Shown: piece by piece, positions 8,290 to 17,041 of the stretch
Layout: each line of letters begins with the position of its first letter
How positions within the stretch are numbered: position 1 is the stretch's first letter
Source: an uncultured Pirellulaceae bacterium
Lineage (GTDB): Bacteria > Planctomycetota > Planctomycetia > Pirellulales > Pirellulaceae
Assembly: GCA_937928215.1 (NCBI GenBank)
Contig: CALFWL010000055.1
Span: 1-45,701 of the forward strand
Direction of reading: 5' to 3'
Length of the DNA stretch: 45,701 nucleotides
Position numbers and translations under genes: made by a program
The notes under the pieces: generated by a model
The model's database searches: none
The model's input: only the letters and a program-made list of their open reading frames with translations
What the model was told of the DNA's origin: nothing

Positions 8290-9316
8290 TCGAGTTGCGG
8301 AATCGGTTTATTGGATGAGTCGATACGTCGAGCGGGCTGAGAACGTCGCGCGATTTGTAGATGTCAATTACAATCTGACACTTGGAAATACGTCGCCGCT
8401 GAGAGAGCAGTGGTCGCCGCTGGTCTACACGACCGGAGACCATCAAGACTTTGAGGAACGATACTCGCAGGCGACTCGCGAGAATGTGCTTCAGTTTTTA
8501 CTATTCGATTCGGAGAATCCTAACTCGATCTTGTCGTGTATCAGCAATGCAAGGGAAGCAGCTCGAACGGTTCGCGAAGTGCTTCCCTCTGGCATCTGGG
8601 AGCAACTGAATCGTTTTTACCTGCTGGTGCGAGACGCTTCCAAAACGGATGCTCCCATTCATCAGCCGTACGATTTCTGTGATTCGGTCCGCATGGCCAG
8701 TAACTTGCTGATTGGAATTCAGGATTCGTCGATGTTGCACGACGAAGCATGGTCATTTGTTCGAGCGGGTCGATTCATCGAACGAGCCGATAAGACATCG
8801 CGGATCGTGGACGTGCAGTATTTTCTGTTGCTTCCAAAGGTGCGAGACGTGGGATCGACCATCGATGTGATTCGCTGGTCCAGCCTGTTGAAATCCGCCG
8901 ATGCCTTGAACATGTACCGGAGATCGCACGGTCGGTTGGCACCGGAGAAAGTGGCTCAGTTCCTGATTCTTGACCCGATCTTTCCGCGATCGATCCGGTT
9001 TTGCGTGGCTCAGGTCGAGGACTGTATGAAACGAGTGAAACATGGTGACGGGGCAGGCGAAGATCTTCCTTCGGAGAAGTTGACTGCCCAATTGTTGAAT
9101 CGGTTGGAGGAAATCACGATCGAGGAAATCATTGATCAGGGGATGCACGCGTTTATCGATCATGTTCAGGGAGCCTTGAATCTGCTGGGTTCAGCGATTC
9201 ACAACGATTACTTCAATGCCCAAGCCGAACGTCTTCAGGCTTTCGGGCAATCGCAGTCTCAAACGCAGACGACTGAGACGGAAACGCGGACGACTGAGAC
9301 GGTCAGTCAGAGCTAG
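8282..9316 (+). CDS. Alpha-E domain protein (COG2307/DUF403)
   Basis: This all-helical alpha-E protein starts [29 protein letters not shown], the conserved opening of the family. It continues with family segments such as [36 protein letters not shown] and [17 protein letters not shown]. Biochemical function is unknown; the gene almost always accompanies a circularly permuted ATP-grasp gene and a transglutaminase. GTG start at 8282 overlaps the upstream stop (AGAGGTG just upstream is a plausible ribosome site). The last 24 residues are a Q/T/E-rich tail ([20 protein letters not shown]) encoded by a 21-bp repeat, probably disordered. Confidence 0.9.
   Translation: MLSRVAESVYWMSRYVERAENVARFVDVNYNLTLGNTSPLREQWSPLVYTTGDHQDFEERYSQATRENVLQFLLFDSENPNSILSCISNAREAARTVREVLPSGIWEQLNRFYLLVRDASKTDAPIHQPYDFCDSVRMASNLLIGIQDSSMLHDEAWSFVRAGRFIERADKTSRIVDVQYFLLLPKVRDVGSTIDVIRWSSLLKSADALNMYRRSHGRLAPEKVAQFLILDPIFPRSIRFCVAQVEDCMKRVKHGDGAGEDLPSEKLTAQLLNRLEEITIEEIIDQGMHAFIDHVQGALNLLGSAIHNDYFNAQAERLQAFGQSQSQTQTTETETRTTETVSQS
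9261..9302 (+). repeat. 21-bp tandem repeat encoding the alpha-E tail
   Basis: Two copies of AAACGCRGACGACTGAGACGG (20 of 21 identical) lie at the 3' end of the alpha-E gene and encode the Q/T/E-rich tail. Copy number could vary between strains by slippage. Confidence 0.8.
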
Positions 9317-9422
9317 TGGTGTGTCACGAAACTAAGTTCGGGTTGGCATTCCTGTTTGAAGCAAGAAAACCAAGGTGAGGTCACATCGCCAACCCGAACA
9401 TTCAAGTTAGACAGACCACTAG
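9313..9422. repeat. 110-bp palindromic (MITE-like) element inside the operon
   Basis: The outer arms CTAGTGGTGTGTC (9313-9325) and GACAGACCACTAG (9410-9422) pair at 12 of 13 positions. The inner arms GTTCGGGTTGGC (9336-9347) and GCCAACCCGAAC (9388-9399) pair perfectly. Unpaired 10-base segments lie between the arms, with a 40-base centre. The element begins at the alpha-E stop codon and fills most of the gap to the transglutaminase gene. It could be a miniature transposable element or an RNA structure that stabilises or divides the operon message. Confidence 0.7.
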
Positions 9423-9498
9423 GATCGGGAACCGGCCTCTCGGATGACAAATTCGCAAACGGATTTAACTTCAAATCAGCAACAACGATTAGACAAAA

Positions 9499-12400
9499 AT
9501 GAGCATCAAAGTCGCCCTTCATCATCACACCAGCTATCAATACGATCGCCCGGTTTCGCTCGGGCCGCAGGTTATCCGGTTGCGTCCCGCTCCGCACTGT
9601 CGGACTCCGATCGAAAGTTACTCGTTGCGTGTTTCTCCCGCAAATCACTTTATCAATTGGCAGCAAGATCCACACGGCAATTTTCTGGCGAGGGTCATCT
9701 TCGAGGAGAAGGTGACTCACCTGACAATCGATGTCGATCTGGTCGCCAATCTGTCGGTCATCAATCCGTTTGATTTCTTCATCGAGGAAGATGCGGAGAA
9801 ATTCCCGGTTCAATACAAGATCGCCGAACTTGAAGAGTTGAAGCCGTATCTGGTGAAGGACGAATCCAGCGATCTGTTAAGACATTATTTGAAGTCGATC
9901 GATCGAAATCACGAACGCACGATCGATTTCTTGGTGGCGTTGAACAAGCAGTTGCAGGAACACATTGGCTACATCGTGCGAATGGAACCCGGCGTCCAAA
10001 CGTGCGACAAAACGTTGGAATCACGAAGTGGGTCGTGCCGGGACTCGGCATGGTTGCTTGTGCAGATACTGCGTCACTTGGGTCTGGCGGCTCGATTCAC
10101 GTCCGGCTATCTGATTCAGTTGAAGCCCGATGTTAAATCGCTTGATGGCCCCTCGGGCACCGAAGTCGACTTTACCGATCTTCATGCTTGGACGGAAGTA
10201 TATCTGCCGGGAGCAGGCTGGATCGGACTTGACCCGACAAGCGGCCTGTTTACCGGCGAAGGGCATCTGCCGCTGGCTTCAACCCCAAAATTCATCGGTG
10301 CGGCAGCGATTTCAGGCGGGGTGGAAGATTGTGAAACCGAGTTCGAGTTCGACATGTCGATCGAACGTGTGCATGAAGACCCTCGCGTAACAAAACCCTA
10401 CACCGATGAGCAATGGAAAGCGATCGATCGGCTGGGCCATCAGGTTGATCAGCATTTGATCGATGGAGACGTGCGGTTGACGATGGGCGGTGAGCCAACG
10501 TTTGTCTCGATCGACAGCCCGGATGATCCACAGTGGCAAACCGAAGCATTGGGCGAAGAGAAAAGCCGTCTGGCAAACGATTTGATGCAACGGATGAAGC
10601 GGCGCTTTGGTTACGGTCCGTTGATGCACTATGGTCAGGGCAAGTGGTATCCGGGTGAACCGCTGCCTCGATGGGGAAAAGCGTGTTACGTCCGGCAGGA
10701 TGGGCAGCCGCTTTGGGAACGACAGGATTTGCTGGCTGCAGACGATGCCAATCTCGGGCACACGTTTTACGACGCGATCGTAATGACTCGACAAATCGCC
10801 AATCGGCTGGACCTGAGTGCAGAGAATGTCTCATCCGGCTATGAGGACGCTCTTTACCAGTTGTGGGAGGAGCAGCGATTACCGGCTAATGTTGATCTTG
10901 AATGTGTTGATCTCAAGGACGGTGCCAGCCGAAAACGCCTAGCGGAAATTTTGGAACGTGGCGTCGACGAACCCGTCGGTTGCGTGCTGCCGTTGCAATA
11001 TCAATCTTGGGGCGAGAAACCGGGTTGGGTCAGTAGCAAATGGGTGACACGATCGGGCAAGGTCAACCTGATCCCGGGCGATTCACCGATGGGTTATCGA
11101 CTGCCGCTCAAATCGCTCATTCGAGTTCCCGGCCAGAGCGAGCACGACAACTTCTTCCCATACGATCCGACGGCTGCCCGGGCGGAACTTCCCGCGCGGA
11201 AGGAATTGCGTGTCAAGCATCAAATGCAGGGCGCGTCGAATGATTGTGCCTGGATTCCGCAAGCTGCCGTCCCGGAAATGGTCGGACATGCGGTGGCTCA
11301 TGGAGGTGACCCGAGCCACGCGTATCGCGGTGGAGGATTGGGAGATGGAAACGAAAACGGTAATCACGAAGGCAATCGTCCTGGTGATGGCGGCGATCAG
11401 TCGACTCAACTGGTGAGTGATCGGTTGGATTCGCCAACGGCATCCGGTGAAACCAATGGTCACGGGGACCTGACCAGGTTCATGAGCGGATCAGCGGGCG
11501 ATGCTGGTTCTTTTGCTCCGGCGATTCCGTTCGCCCTATGTGTGGAGCCACGTGGTGGAACGTTGCATGTCTTCATGCCGCCGACCGAACGCTTGGAGCA
11601 TTATCTTGAAATTTTGACGGCGGTCGAAGACACGGCTGCTGAGTTGAAGCTGCCGGTCGTGATCGAAGGCTATAAGCCGCCATCGGATCATCGGATAAAG
11701 CACTTCAGTATTACCCCGGATCCGGGAGTGATTGAAGTGAATGTTCAGCCCGCCGAGACTTGGGATGAACTGAAAGAGATCACGATCGGGTTGTACGATG
11801 ATGCGTATCACTCGCGTCTGGGAACCGAGAAATTTGAGTTGGATGGCCAGCATTCGGGGACCGGTGGAGGGAACCACATCGTCCTCGGTGGAAAATCACC
11901 GACAGACAGTCCGTTGCTGCGTCGTCCGGACCTGTTGCGAAGCTTGATCGGTTACTGGCAGAATCACCCTTCGCTTTCGTATTTGTTTTCCGGTCGTTTT
12001 ATCGGACCGACTAGTCAGGCTCCTCGCGTGGACGAGGCACGTGTCGACGCGTTGTACGAGCTACAGATCGCGTTTGATGAACTTGAGCGTCATTCCAACT
12101 GCCAACCCTGGTTGGTGGACCGCCTGTTCCGAAACCTGCTGGTCGATGTGACGGGAAATACGCACCGCGCTGAGTTTTGCATCGATAAGTTGTATTCGCC
12201 TGACTCGGTGACCGGGCGTCTGGGACTGCTGGAGTTTCGCGGTTTCGAAATGCCTCCTCATGAACGGATGAGTTTGACGCAACAGCTTTTGTTGCGAACG
12301 CTTGTGGCTCGGTTCTGGGACACTCCCTACCAACAATCGTTGGTCGATTGGAAGACTCGATTGCATGACCAGTTCATGCTGCCTCATTTTGTCTGGCGAG

Positions 12401-13029
12401 ATTTTCAAGATGTGATTTTGGATTGCCAAGCATCCGGGTACGACATGCAGGCGGAATGGTTTGAACCTCATTTCGAATTCAAGTTTCCTCACGTCGGCGG
12501 GTTTACTCATAACAGCGTTTCCGTAGACATCCGTCAGGCGATCGAACCTTGGAATGTACTGGGTGAAGAGGCGACGGGGACGGGGACCTCTCGCTACGTT
12601 GATTCGTCAGTTGAACGACTACAGGTAAAGGTTGATGGGTACGTGAACGAACGATACTCGATCACGTGCAACGGTCGAACGTTGCCGCTTCATCCGACCG
12701 ATGTCAAAGGGCAATACGTGGCAGGCGTCCGGTATCGAGCTTGGCAGCCTCCAAGTTGCCTTCACCCGACGATTCCGGTTGATGGGCCTTTAACTTTTGA
12801 TTTGTTTGACCATTGGCTGGGTCGAAGTGTTGATGGTTGTCGGTATCATGTAGGGCACCCCGGCGGTCTGAATCCATCCACGTTGCCGGTTAATAGTTAC
12901 GAGGCGGAGAGTCGCCGGGCAGCCAGATTCACTCGGGTCGGGCATAGCGGAATCTCGCTGACGCCTCAGGATTCACCTATCAATCGTGACTTCCCCACGA
13001 CCCTTGACCTGAGGAAAAATCGAACTTGA
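9499..13029 (+). CDS. Transglutaminase-like / DUF2126 fusion protein
   Basis: This large 1,176-residue cytoplasmic protein joins two parts. Residues 1-270 are a bacterial transglutaminase-like peptidase with its beta N-domain (HHHTSYQYDRPVSLGPQVIRLRPAP) and an intact Cys180 (SGSCRDSAW), His229 (DLHAWTEV), Asp245 (WIGLDPTSG) triad. From about 330 it is DUF2126 (VRLTMGGEPTFVSIDSPDDPQW, GKWYPGEPLPRWGKACYVRQDG, EFRGFEMPPHERMSL). DUF2126 is a conserved companion of unknown activity. A glycine/asparagine-rich insert (RGGGLGDGNENGNHEGNRPG) interrupts it near residues 610-660. The family is thought to cut or form amide links in the product of the ATP-grasp partner. The stop overlaps the next start by 4 bp. 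Confidence 0.92.
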   Translation: MSIKVALHHHTSYQYDRPVSLGPQVIRLRPAPHCRTPIESYSLRVSPANHFINWQQDPHGNFLARVIFEEKVTHLTIDVDLVANLSVINPFDFFIEEDAEKFPVQYKIAELEELKPYLVKDESSDLLRHYLKSIDRNHERTIDFLVALNKQLQEHIGYIVRMEPGVQTCDKTLESRSGSCRDSAWLLVQILRHLGLAARFTSGYLIQLKPDVKSLDGPSGTEVDFTDLHAWTEVYLPGAGWIGLDPTSGLFTGEGHLPLASTPKFIGAAAISGGVEDCETEFEFDMSIERVHEDPRVTKPYTDEQWKAIDRLGHQVDQHLIDGDVRLTMGGEPTFVSIDSPDDPQWQTEALGEEKSRLANDLMQRMKRRFGYGPLMHYGQGKWYPGEPLPRWGKACYVRQDGQPLWERQDLLAADDANLGHTFYDAIVMTRQIANRLDLSAENVSSGYEDALYQLWEEQRLPANVDLECVDLKDGASRKRLAEILERGVDEPVGCVLPLQYQSWGEKPGWVSSKWVTRSGKVNLIPGDSPMGYRLPLKSLIRVPGQSEHDNFFPYDPTAARAELPARKELRVKHQMQGASNDCAWIPQAAVPEMVGHAVAHGGDPSHAYRGGGLGDGNENGNHEGNRPGDGGDQSTQLVSDRLDSPTASGETNGHGDLTRFMSGSAGDAGSFAPAIPFALCVEPRGGTLHVFMPPTERLEHYLEILTAVEDTAAELKLPVVIEGYKPPSDHRIKHFSITPDPGVIEVNVQPAETWDELKEITIGLYDDAYHSRLGTEKFELDGQHSGTGGGNHIVLGGKSPTDSPLLRRPDLLRSLIGYWQNHPSLSYLFSGRFIGPTSQAPRVDEARVDALYELQIAFDELERHSNCQPWLVDRLFRNLLVDVTGNTHRAEFCIDKLYSPDSVTGRLGLLEFRGFEMPPHERMSLTQQLLLRTLVARFWDTPYQQSLVDWKTRLHDQFMLPHFVWRDFQDVILDCQASGYDMQAEWFEPHFEFKFPHVGGFTHNSVSVDIRQAIEPWNVLGEEATGTGTSRYVDSSVERLQVKVDGYVNERYSITCNGRTLPLHPTDVKGQYVAGVRYRAWQPPSCLHPTIPVDGPLTFDLFDHWLGRSVDGCRYHVGHPGGLNPSTLPVNSYEAESRRAARFTRVGHSGISLTPQDSPINRDFPTTLDLRKNRT

Positions 13030-15818
13030 GCGACAACCTTGAAAACTTGGGCGATCAGAAACGACCTAGCCCATCGATGCAGCCTGATGAGGCGGAGCCG
13101 GGTCAACAACGGCCACCGATCGACGAAAAATCGGCGAACAGTTGGCAAACAGTCGCTCAGCCGGCTCAATCTCAGATGCAGTCGCAAGGTCAATTCCAGC
13201 AGCGGACGAATCAGCTTCAGCAACAACAGCAGCAGCACTCTGCAACCGTAGGATCGTCTCGTCCGGTAGCGGCGGGAGAGTTGGGTTTGCTCAGTCAGTA
13301 CGTCCCTGCCGACCAAGGTTATGACGAAAATATCGATCCATCGGGGGAACCTCGTCGACACTGGCGTCAGTTGGATCACATGCTCGGCAAAGTCGGTGCC
13401 GAGGGGATGGACCGGCGCTGGAAACAGATTCGCCGGATGGTTCATCAGAATGGAATCGCGTTCAGTTCCTACGGTGACCCGGCAGATCGTGAGAAGCATT
13501 TGCAACTCGATCCGCTTCCGCAAGTCATTGCTGGCGAAGAGTGGAATCGTATCGACGTGGCGCTGAAGCAACGTGCCACTCTGTTGAACATGATGTTGGC
13601 CGATTTGTATGGACCGGGGAAATTGATCACCGATCGATTGTTGCCACCTGAAATTCTTTTCGATCATCCTCATCATCAGCTGCCCTATCACGGTCTTCCA
13701 CTTCCGGGGGACAGACATCTGCACTTTTATGGTGCCGAGCTGTTTCGGTCGCCGACGGGTGAGTGGTGGGTGATGTCGGATCGGACGGATTCGCCCGGCG
13801 GCTGCGGTTTTGCGTTGGAAAACCGGTTGGCAATCTCGCGTACGTTTGCGGCTGAATTTCGGCGGTGTAACGTCAGCCGATTGGCGCCATATTTTTTGGC
13901 TGTACGAGAACATCTGGTCAGCTTGGCCAGACGGAATCGCGAGAACCCTCACATTGCAATCCTGAGTGCAGGAATCGGAAGTTCCAGCTATTTTGAAGAC
14001 TCATTCCTTGCCCGATATCTTGGGTTCACGCTGGTCGAGGCCAACGATCTGGTCGTTCGATCCGGTCGAGTCATGTTGAAAACGTTGGCGGGTTTGACGC
14101 CGATCGACGTCATTATGCGTCGTCAGCAGGGTAACCACTTAGATCCGCTTGAACTGGGTGGCGGCGCACCGGGAATTGCCAACATTCTGCAGGTGGTCCG
14201 CGACGGAAACGTTTCCATCGCCAGCGCACCGGGTAGCGGGCTGGTCGAGTCCCCTGTGTTTATGGCTTTCATGCCTCGGATTTGTCAGGCGTTGTTGGGT
14301 ACGGACTTGATGATGCCGGGTGTTGCGACGTATTGGGGTGGAGAACCGGCATCTTTGGAGTTGATTCTCGACTCGATTGACGATTTGACGCTGCTCCCCG
14401 CGTTCCGGCAACGCACGATCGTAGGTACTCCGACGAGCGAGCGAAAACTTGCTGATCCTCAGTCGATGACTCGGGACGAAAAAATTGAGATGGTTCGCAA
14501 TGACGCCAAGGGTTGGGTTGGCCAAGAGCGAATCGTGCGATCTTCTGCGGCTGTGTGGGACAATGGTTCCGTGCGATCGGGTTATGTTTCCATGCGATCG
14601 TTCCTTGTGGCGAAAGACGACACGTGGCACTCGTTGCCGGGAGGTCTTTCACGCGTCAGTGAAACGCCATCTGAAATGATTCTCAATCCGTTTCAAAAGG
14701 GCGGCACGAAAGACGTTTGGGTAGTTACGAAAGAGCCCGTTGAGCCGCTCACCTTGTTGAAGGGGCTTGCGGAACCGATTTTGGCTCAGCGAGGCGGTGG
14801 CTTTCTGTCCAGTCGTGTCGCTGAAAATCTTTGCTGGTTGGGCCGCTACATGGAACGAGCCGACGCGACGGCTCGATTGCTGCGGGCCGTCGTGGTTCGG
14901 TTGACGGGAGAGGTTTCGCCTGCCGAGTCGATCGAGCTGCCCGCTTTGATTCGCGCGTTGGCGGTGGAAGGCCGAATCGATGCCGGTTTTGCCATCAAGG
15001 AAATTTCACGGCAGTTACCCGAACTTGATCAATGCCTTGCCAGCAATACTTTGGATAGATCCGACCCGAACTCTTTGCGATCACTGGTTTACCAGATCGC
15101 TTCTCTTGCCACCCAGGTTCGAGAGCGTCTCTCGACTGACTCATGGCGAATCGTGCAGAAAATCAGCGACGATTTCGACAATCATGATCCAGTGGGCTGT
15201 GATCTGGCTGACCTGCCGGAAATTACCAGTGACTTGGTGTTGGACCTTGCCTCCTTCAACGGTTTGGTAAGTGAGTCGATGACTCGAACGGACGGGTTTC
15301 GGTTCTTGAACATTGGCCGCCGCCTAGAGCACTCGTTACAGATTATCGCTCTGGTAAAAAACTGTCTGCTGCAAAAGGAATCGCCCGAAAGTGAATTGCT
15401 GGAAGCGGTACTGGAAATTGCGGACAGCATCATGACCTATCGTTCTCGGTACTACGCGAATCTTCAACTGCCCGCAGTGCTCGATTTGTTACTGTTGGAC
15501 GAGATGAACCCGCGGTCGCTGGCGTTTCAACTGGTTGCACTGGGTAAGAATCTGGAATCTCTGCCGGGCAACAAGGATCAGTCGCGGTTCCCGGTGGAAC
15601 AGCGGCTGGCCATGGAAGCTTTGCACAAGGTTCGGATGGCCGACATCGGGAAGCTATGTGCGTCTCATGCCGTCGATGGTGACAGTCCGTTAATTCAACT
15701 GCTGGAGAGTGTCGAAAAGCTGGTGCCTCAGGTTTCCATTGCCGTCAGCAATCGTTTTCTGGTCCATAGCGGCCCATTCAATCAGATGATTTCCGAGTCG
15801 TTCCCGGGAGCTGGGTAG
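13026..15818 (+). CDS. Circularly permuted ATP-grasp - alpha-E fusion protein
   Basis: The TTG start at 13026 overlaps the previous stop (TTGA), with GAGGAA nine bases upstream. Residues 1-80 are glutamine-rich and probably disordered (FQQRTNQLQQQQQQHS). An ATP-grasp of the permuted type follows (NGIAFSSYGDPADREKHLQLDPLP, SDRTDSPGGCGFALENRLA, SSSYFEDSFLARYLGFTLVEANDL, SLPGGLSRVSETP). From about 595 it is an alpha-E domain (GGFLSSRVAENLCWLGRYMERADATARLL). The stretch that aligns with [14 protein letters not shown] of the stand-alone protein reads LTLLPAFRQRTIVG, without the basic residue or glycine loop. This half may therefore bind nucleotide differently or be non-catalytic. Paired ATP-grasp/alpha-E fusions are known in other bacteria. 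Confidence 0.9.
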   Translation: MSDNLENLGDQKRPSPSMQPDEAEPGQQRPPIDEKSANSWQTVAQPAQSQMQSQGQFQQRTNQLQQQQQQHSATVGSSRPVAAGELGLLSQYVPADQGYDENIDPSGEPRRHWRQLDHMLGKVGAEGMDRRWKQIRRMVHQNGIAFSSYGDPADREKHLQLDPLPQVIAGEEWNRIDVALKQRATLLNMMLADLYGPGKLITDRLLPPEILFDHPHHQLPYHGLPLPGDRHLHFYGAELFRSPTGEWWVMSDRTDSPGGCGFALENRLAISRTFAAEFRRCNVSRLAPYFLAVREHLVSLARRNRENPHIAILSAGIGSSSYFEDSFLARYLGFTLVEANDLVVRSGRVMLKTLAGLTPIDVIMRRQQGNHLDPLELGGGAPGIANILQVVRDGNVSIASAPGSGLVESPVFMAFMPRICQALLGTDLMMPGVATYWGGEPASLELILDSIDDLTLLPAFRQRTIVGTPTSERKLADPQSMTRDEKIEMVRNDAKGWVGQERIVRSSAAVWDNGSVRSGYVSMRSFLVAKDDTWHSLPGGLSRVSETPSEMILNPFQKGGTKDVWVVTKEPVEPLTLLKGLAEPILAQRGGGFLSSRVAENLCWLGRYMERADATARLLRAVVVRLTGEVSPAESIELPALIRALAVEGRIDAGFAIKEISRQLPELDQCLASNTLDRSDPNSLRSLVYQIASLATQVRERLSTDSWRIVQKISDDFDNHDPVGCDLADLPEITSDLVLDLASFNGLVSESMTRTDGFRFLNIGRRLEHSLQIIALVKNCLLQKESPESELLEAVLEIADSIMTYRSRYYANLQLPAVLDLLLLDEMNPRSLAFQLVALGKNLESLPGNKDQSRFPVEQRLAMEALHKVRMADIGKLCASHAVDGDSPLIQLLESVEKLVPQVSIAVSNRFLVHSGPFNQMISESFPGAG

Positions 15819-15822
15819 GCCG

Positions 15823-16695
15823 ATGCAATATACGATTACCCACCAGACGAAATACGATTACGGCGACGTTGTTCCTGAGTGTTTCAACATTGTCCGGCTC
15901 GCTCCTCGGCGGATCGCTGATCAGGTTTGCCAAGGGCATGAGTTAACCATCGTTCCCGAGCCGACCGAGCGAGTGAAGCGGGTTGATTATTTCGGAAATC
16001 AACTTGAGCAGTTTTCGATCGACATGCCTCATTCAAGCCTAGAAGTCACCGCGCGAAGCAAGGTCAAGGTGACATCGCAACAAGTTCCTGAACCCGCCGC
16101 GTCGCCCGCGTGGGAAACCCTAGTGGTTCCTTCGTCGCGAGGGGAGATTGACCTGCTGTCGACGCAGTTGGCGTTTGACTCGGTTCACGTTCGCAGCCGC
16201 CCGGAGTTTGCTGCTTACGCGAAGGTTTCTTTCACAAATCAACGGCCTGTGCTGGATGCCGCGATTGAGTTGACGCACCGCATCCACGAGGACTTTGAGT
16301 TTGACCCGGAGGCAACGATTGTCAGTACTCCTGTCGAGGAAGTGTTTGAGAAAAAAGCGGGTGTGTGCCAGGATTTTGCTCATTTTCAAATCGCTTGCCT
16401 GAGATCGCTCAACCTTCCCGCTCGATACGTGAGTGGATACTTGAGAACCTATCCTCCGCCGGGAAAGCCACGACTGGTGGGTGCCGATGCGTCCCATGCT
16501 TGGGTCGGAGTCAATTGCGGACGTGAGATCGGATGGTTGGATCTTGACCCGACCAATGATGTCATTCCTTCGATGGATCACGTCACGATTGGTTGGGGGC
16601 GTGACTATTCAGACGTTTGTCCGATTCAGGGAGTCTTCACCGGCGGCGGGAAAACGGTGATGAATGTTTCCGTCGACGTGGAACCTGAATCGTGA
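15823..16695 (+). CDS. Bacterial transglutaminase-like cysteine peptidase
   Basis: This 290-residue stand-alone transglutaminase-like protein has the N-terminal beta domain (MQYTITHQTKYDYGDVVPECFNIVRLAPR) and a complete triad: Cys182 (AGVCQDFAHF), His225 (DASHAWVGV) and Asp242 (WLDLDPTND). The ending CPIQGVFTGGGKTVMNVSVDV is typical of the group. It lacks a signal peptide, so it should act in the cytoplasm. It begins 4 bp after the fusion protein's stop, so the two are translated from one message. Substrates are unknown; by family and context it may hydrolyse or exchange amide bonds in the conjugate made by the ATP-grasp proteins. Confidence 0.9.
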   Translation: MQYTITHQTKYDYGDVVPECFNIVRLAPRRIADQVCQGHELTIVPEPTERVKRVDYFGNQLEQFSIDMPHSSLEVTARSKVKVTSQQVPEPAASPAWETLVVPSSRGEIDLLSTQLAFDSVHVRSRPEFAAYAKVSFTNQRPVLDAAIELTHRIHEDFEFDPEATIVSTPVEEVFEKKAGVCQDFAHFQIACLRSLNLPARYVSGYLRTYPPPGKPRLVGADASHAWVGVNCGREIGWLDLDPTNDVIPSMDHVTIGWGRDYSDVCPIQGVFTGGGKTVMNVSVDVEPES

Positions 16696-17041
16696 AAGAG
16701 TTCTGGCTGAGATTCAAGAATGAGATTCAAGAATGAGATTCAAAAACTTGCTGACGAACCGTTCACGCAACATGACTCGGACGACCACAGCGGCCGACGG
16801 GATCAAAAACGTCGGATGTGGGAAGAGAGCTAACGGTTTGTTGATCTCCATTAACGTGGCCGGATGGTTTTTCTCGGGTGAATATTTCCCCTTCCAGCAC
16901 TGTGCCACTATGGACTTGCGTTCGTTTTCGGACGATAACCAATGAACTCGATCGCACGACGCAGCCGACTTTGATATCGGGATAATGCAAGATCGGCCGG
17001 GGCTGCTCTACCGTTTGTCGCCAATTTGAAAGGTACGCAAC
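16696..17041. other. Intergenic region before glycogen phosphorylase, with 13-bp tandem repeat
   Basis: No gene is supported. TGAGATTCAAGAA occurs three times in direct tandem at 16708-16746 (third copy TGAGATTCAAAAA). The rest presumably holds the promoter for the phosphorylase gene; no clear terminator for the upstream operon is seen. Confidence 0.5.
16708..16746 (+). repeat. 13-bp tandem repeat, three copies
   Basis: TGAGATTCAAGAA is repeated three times head to tail, 12 bp after the operon's last stop codon; the third copy differs at one base. It is too short and lacks spacers, so it is not a CRISPR array. Confidence 0.8.

Noticed and set aside
12966-13952. 328-codon minus-strand frame across the end of the DUF2126 gene and the fusion gene
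   Set aside because: Covered by two well-supported coding regions on the other strand and has no recognisable domain.
16708-16746. Possible CRISPR-like repeat
   Set aside because: Only three 13-bp copies in direct contact, no spacers, no cas genes.
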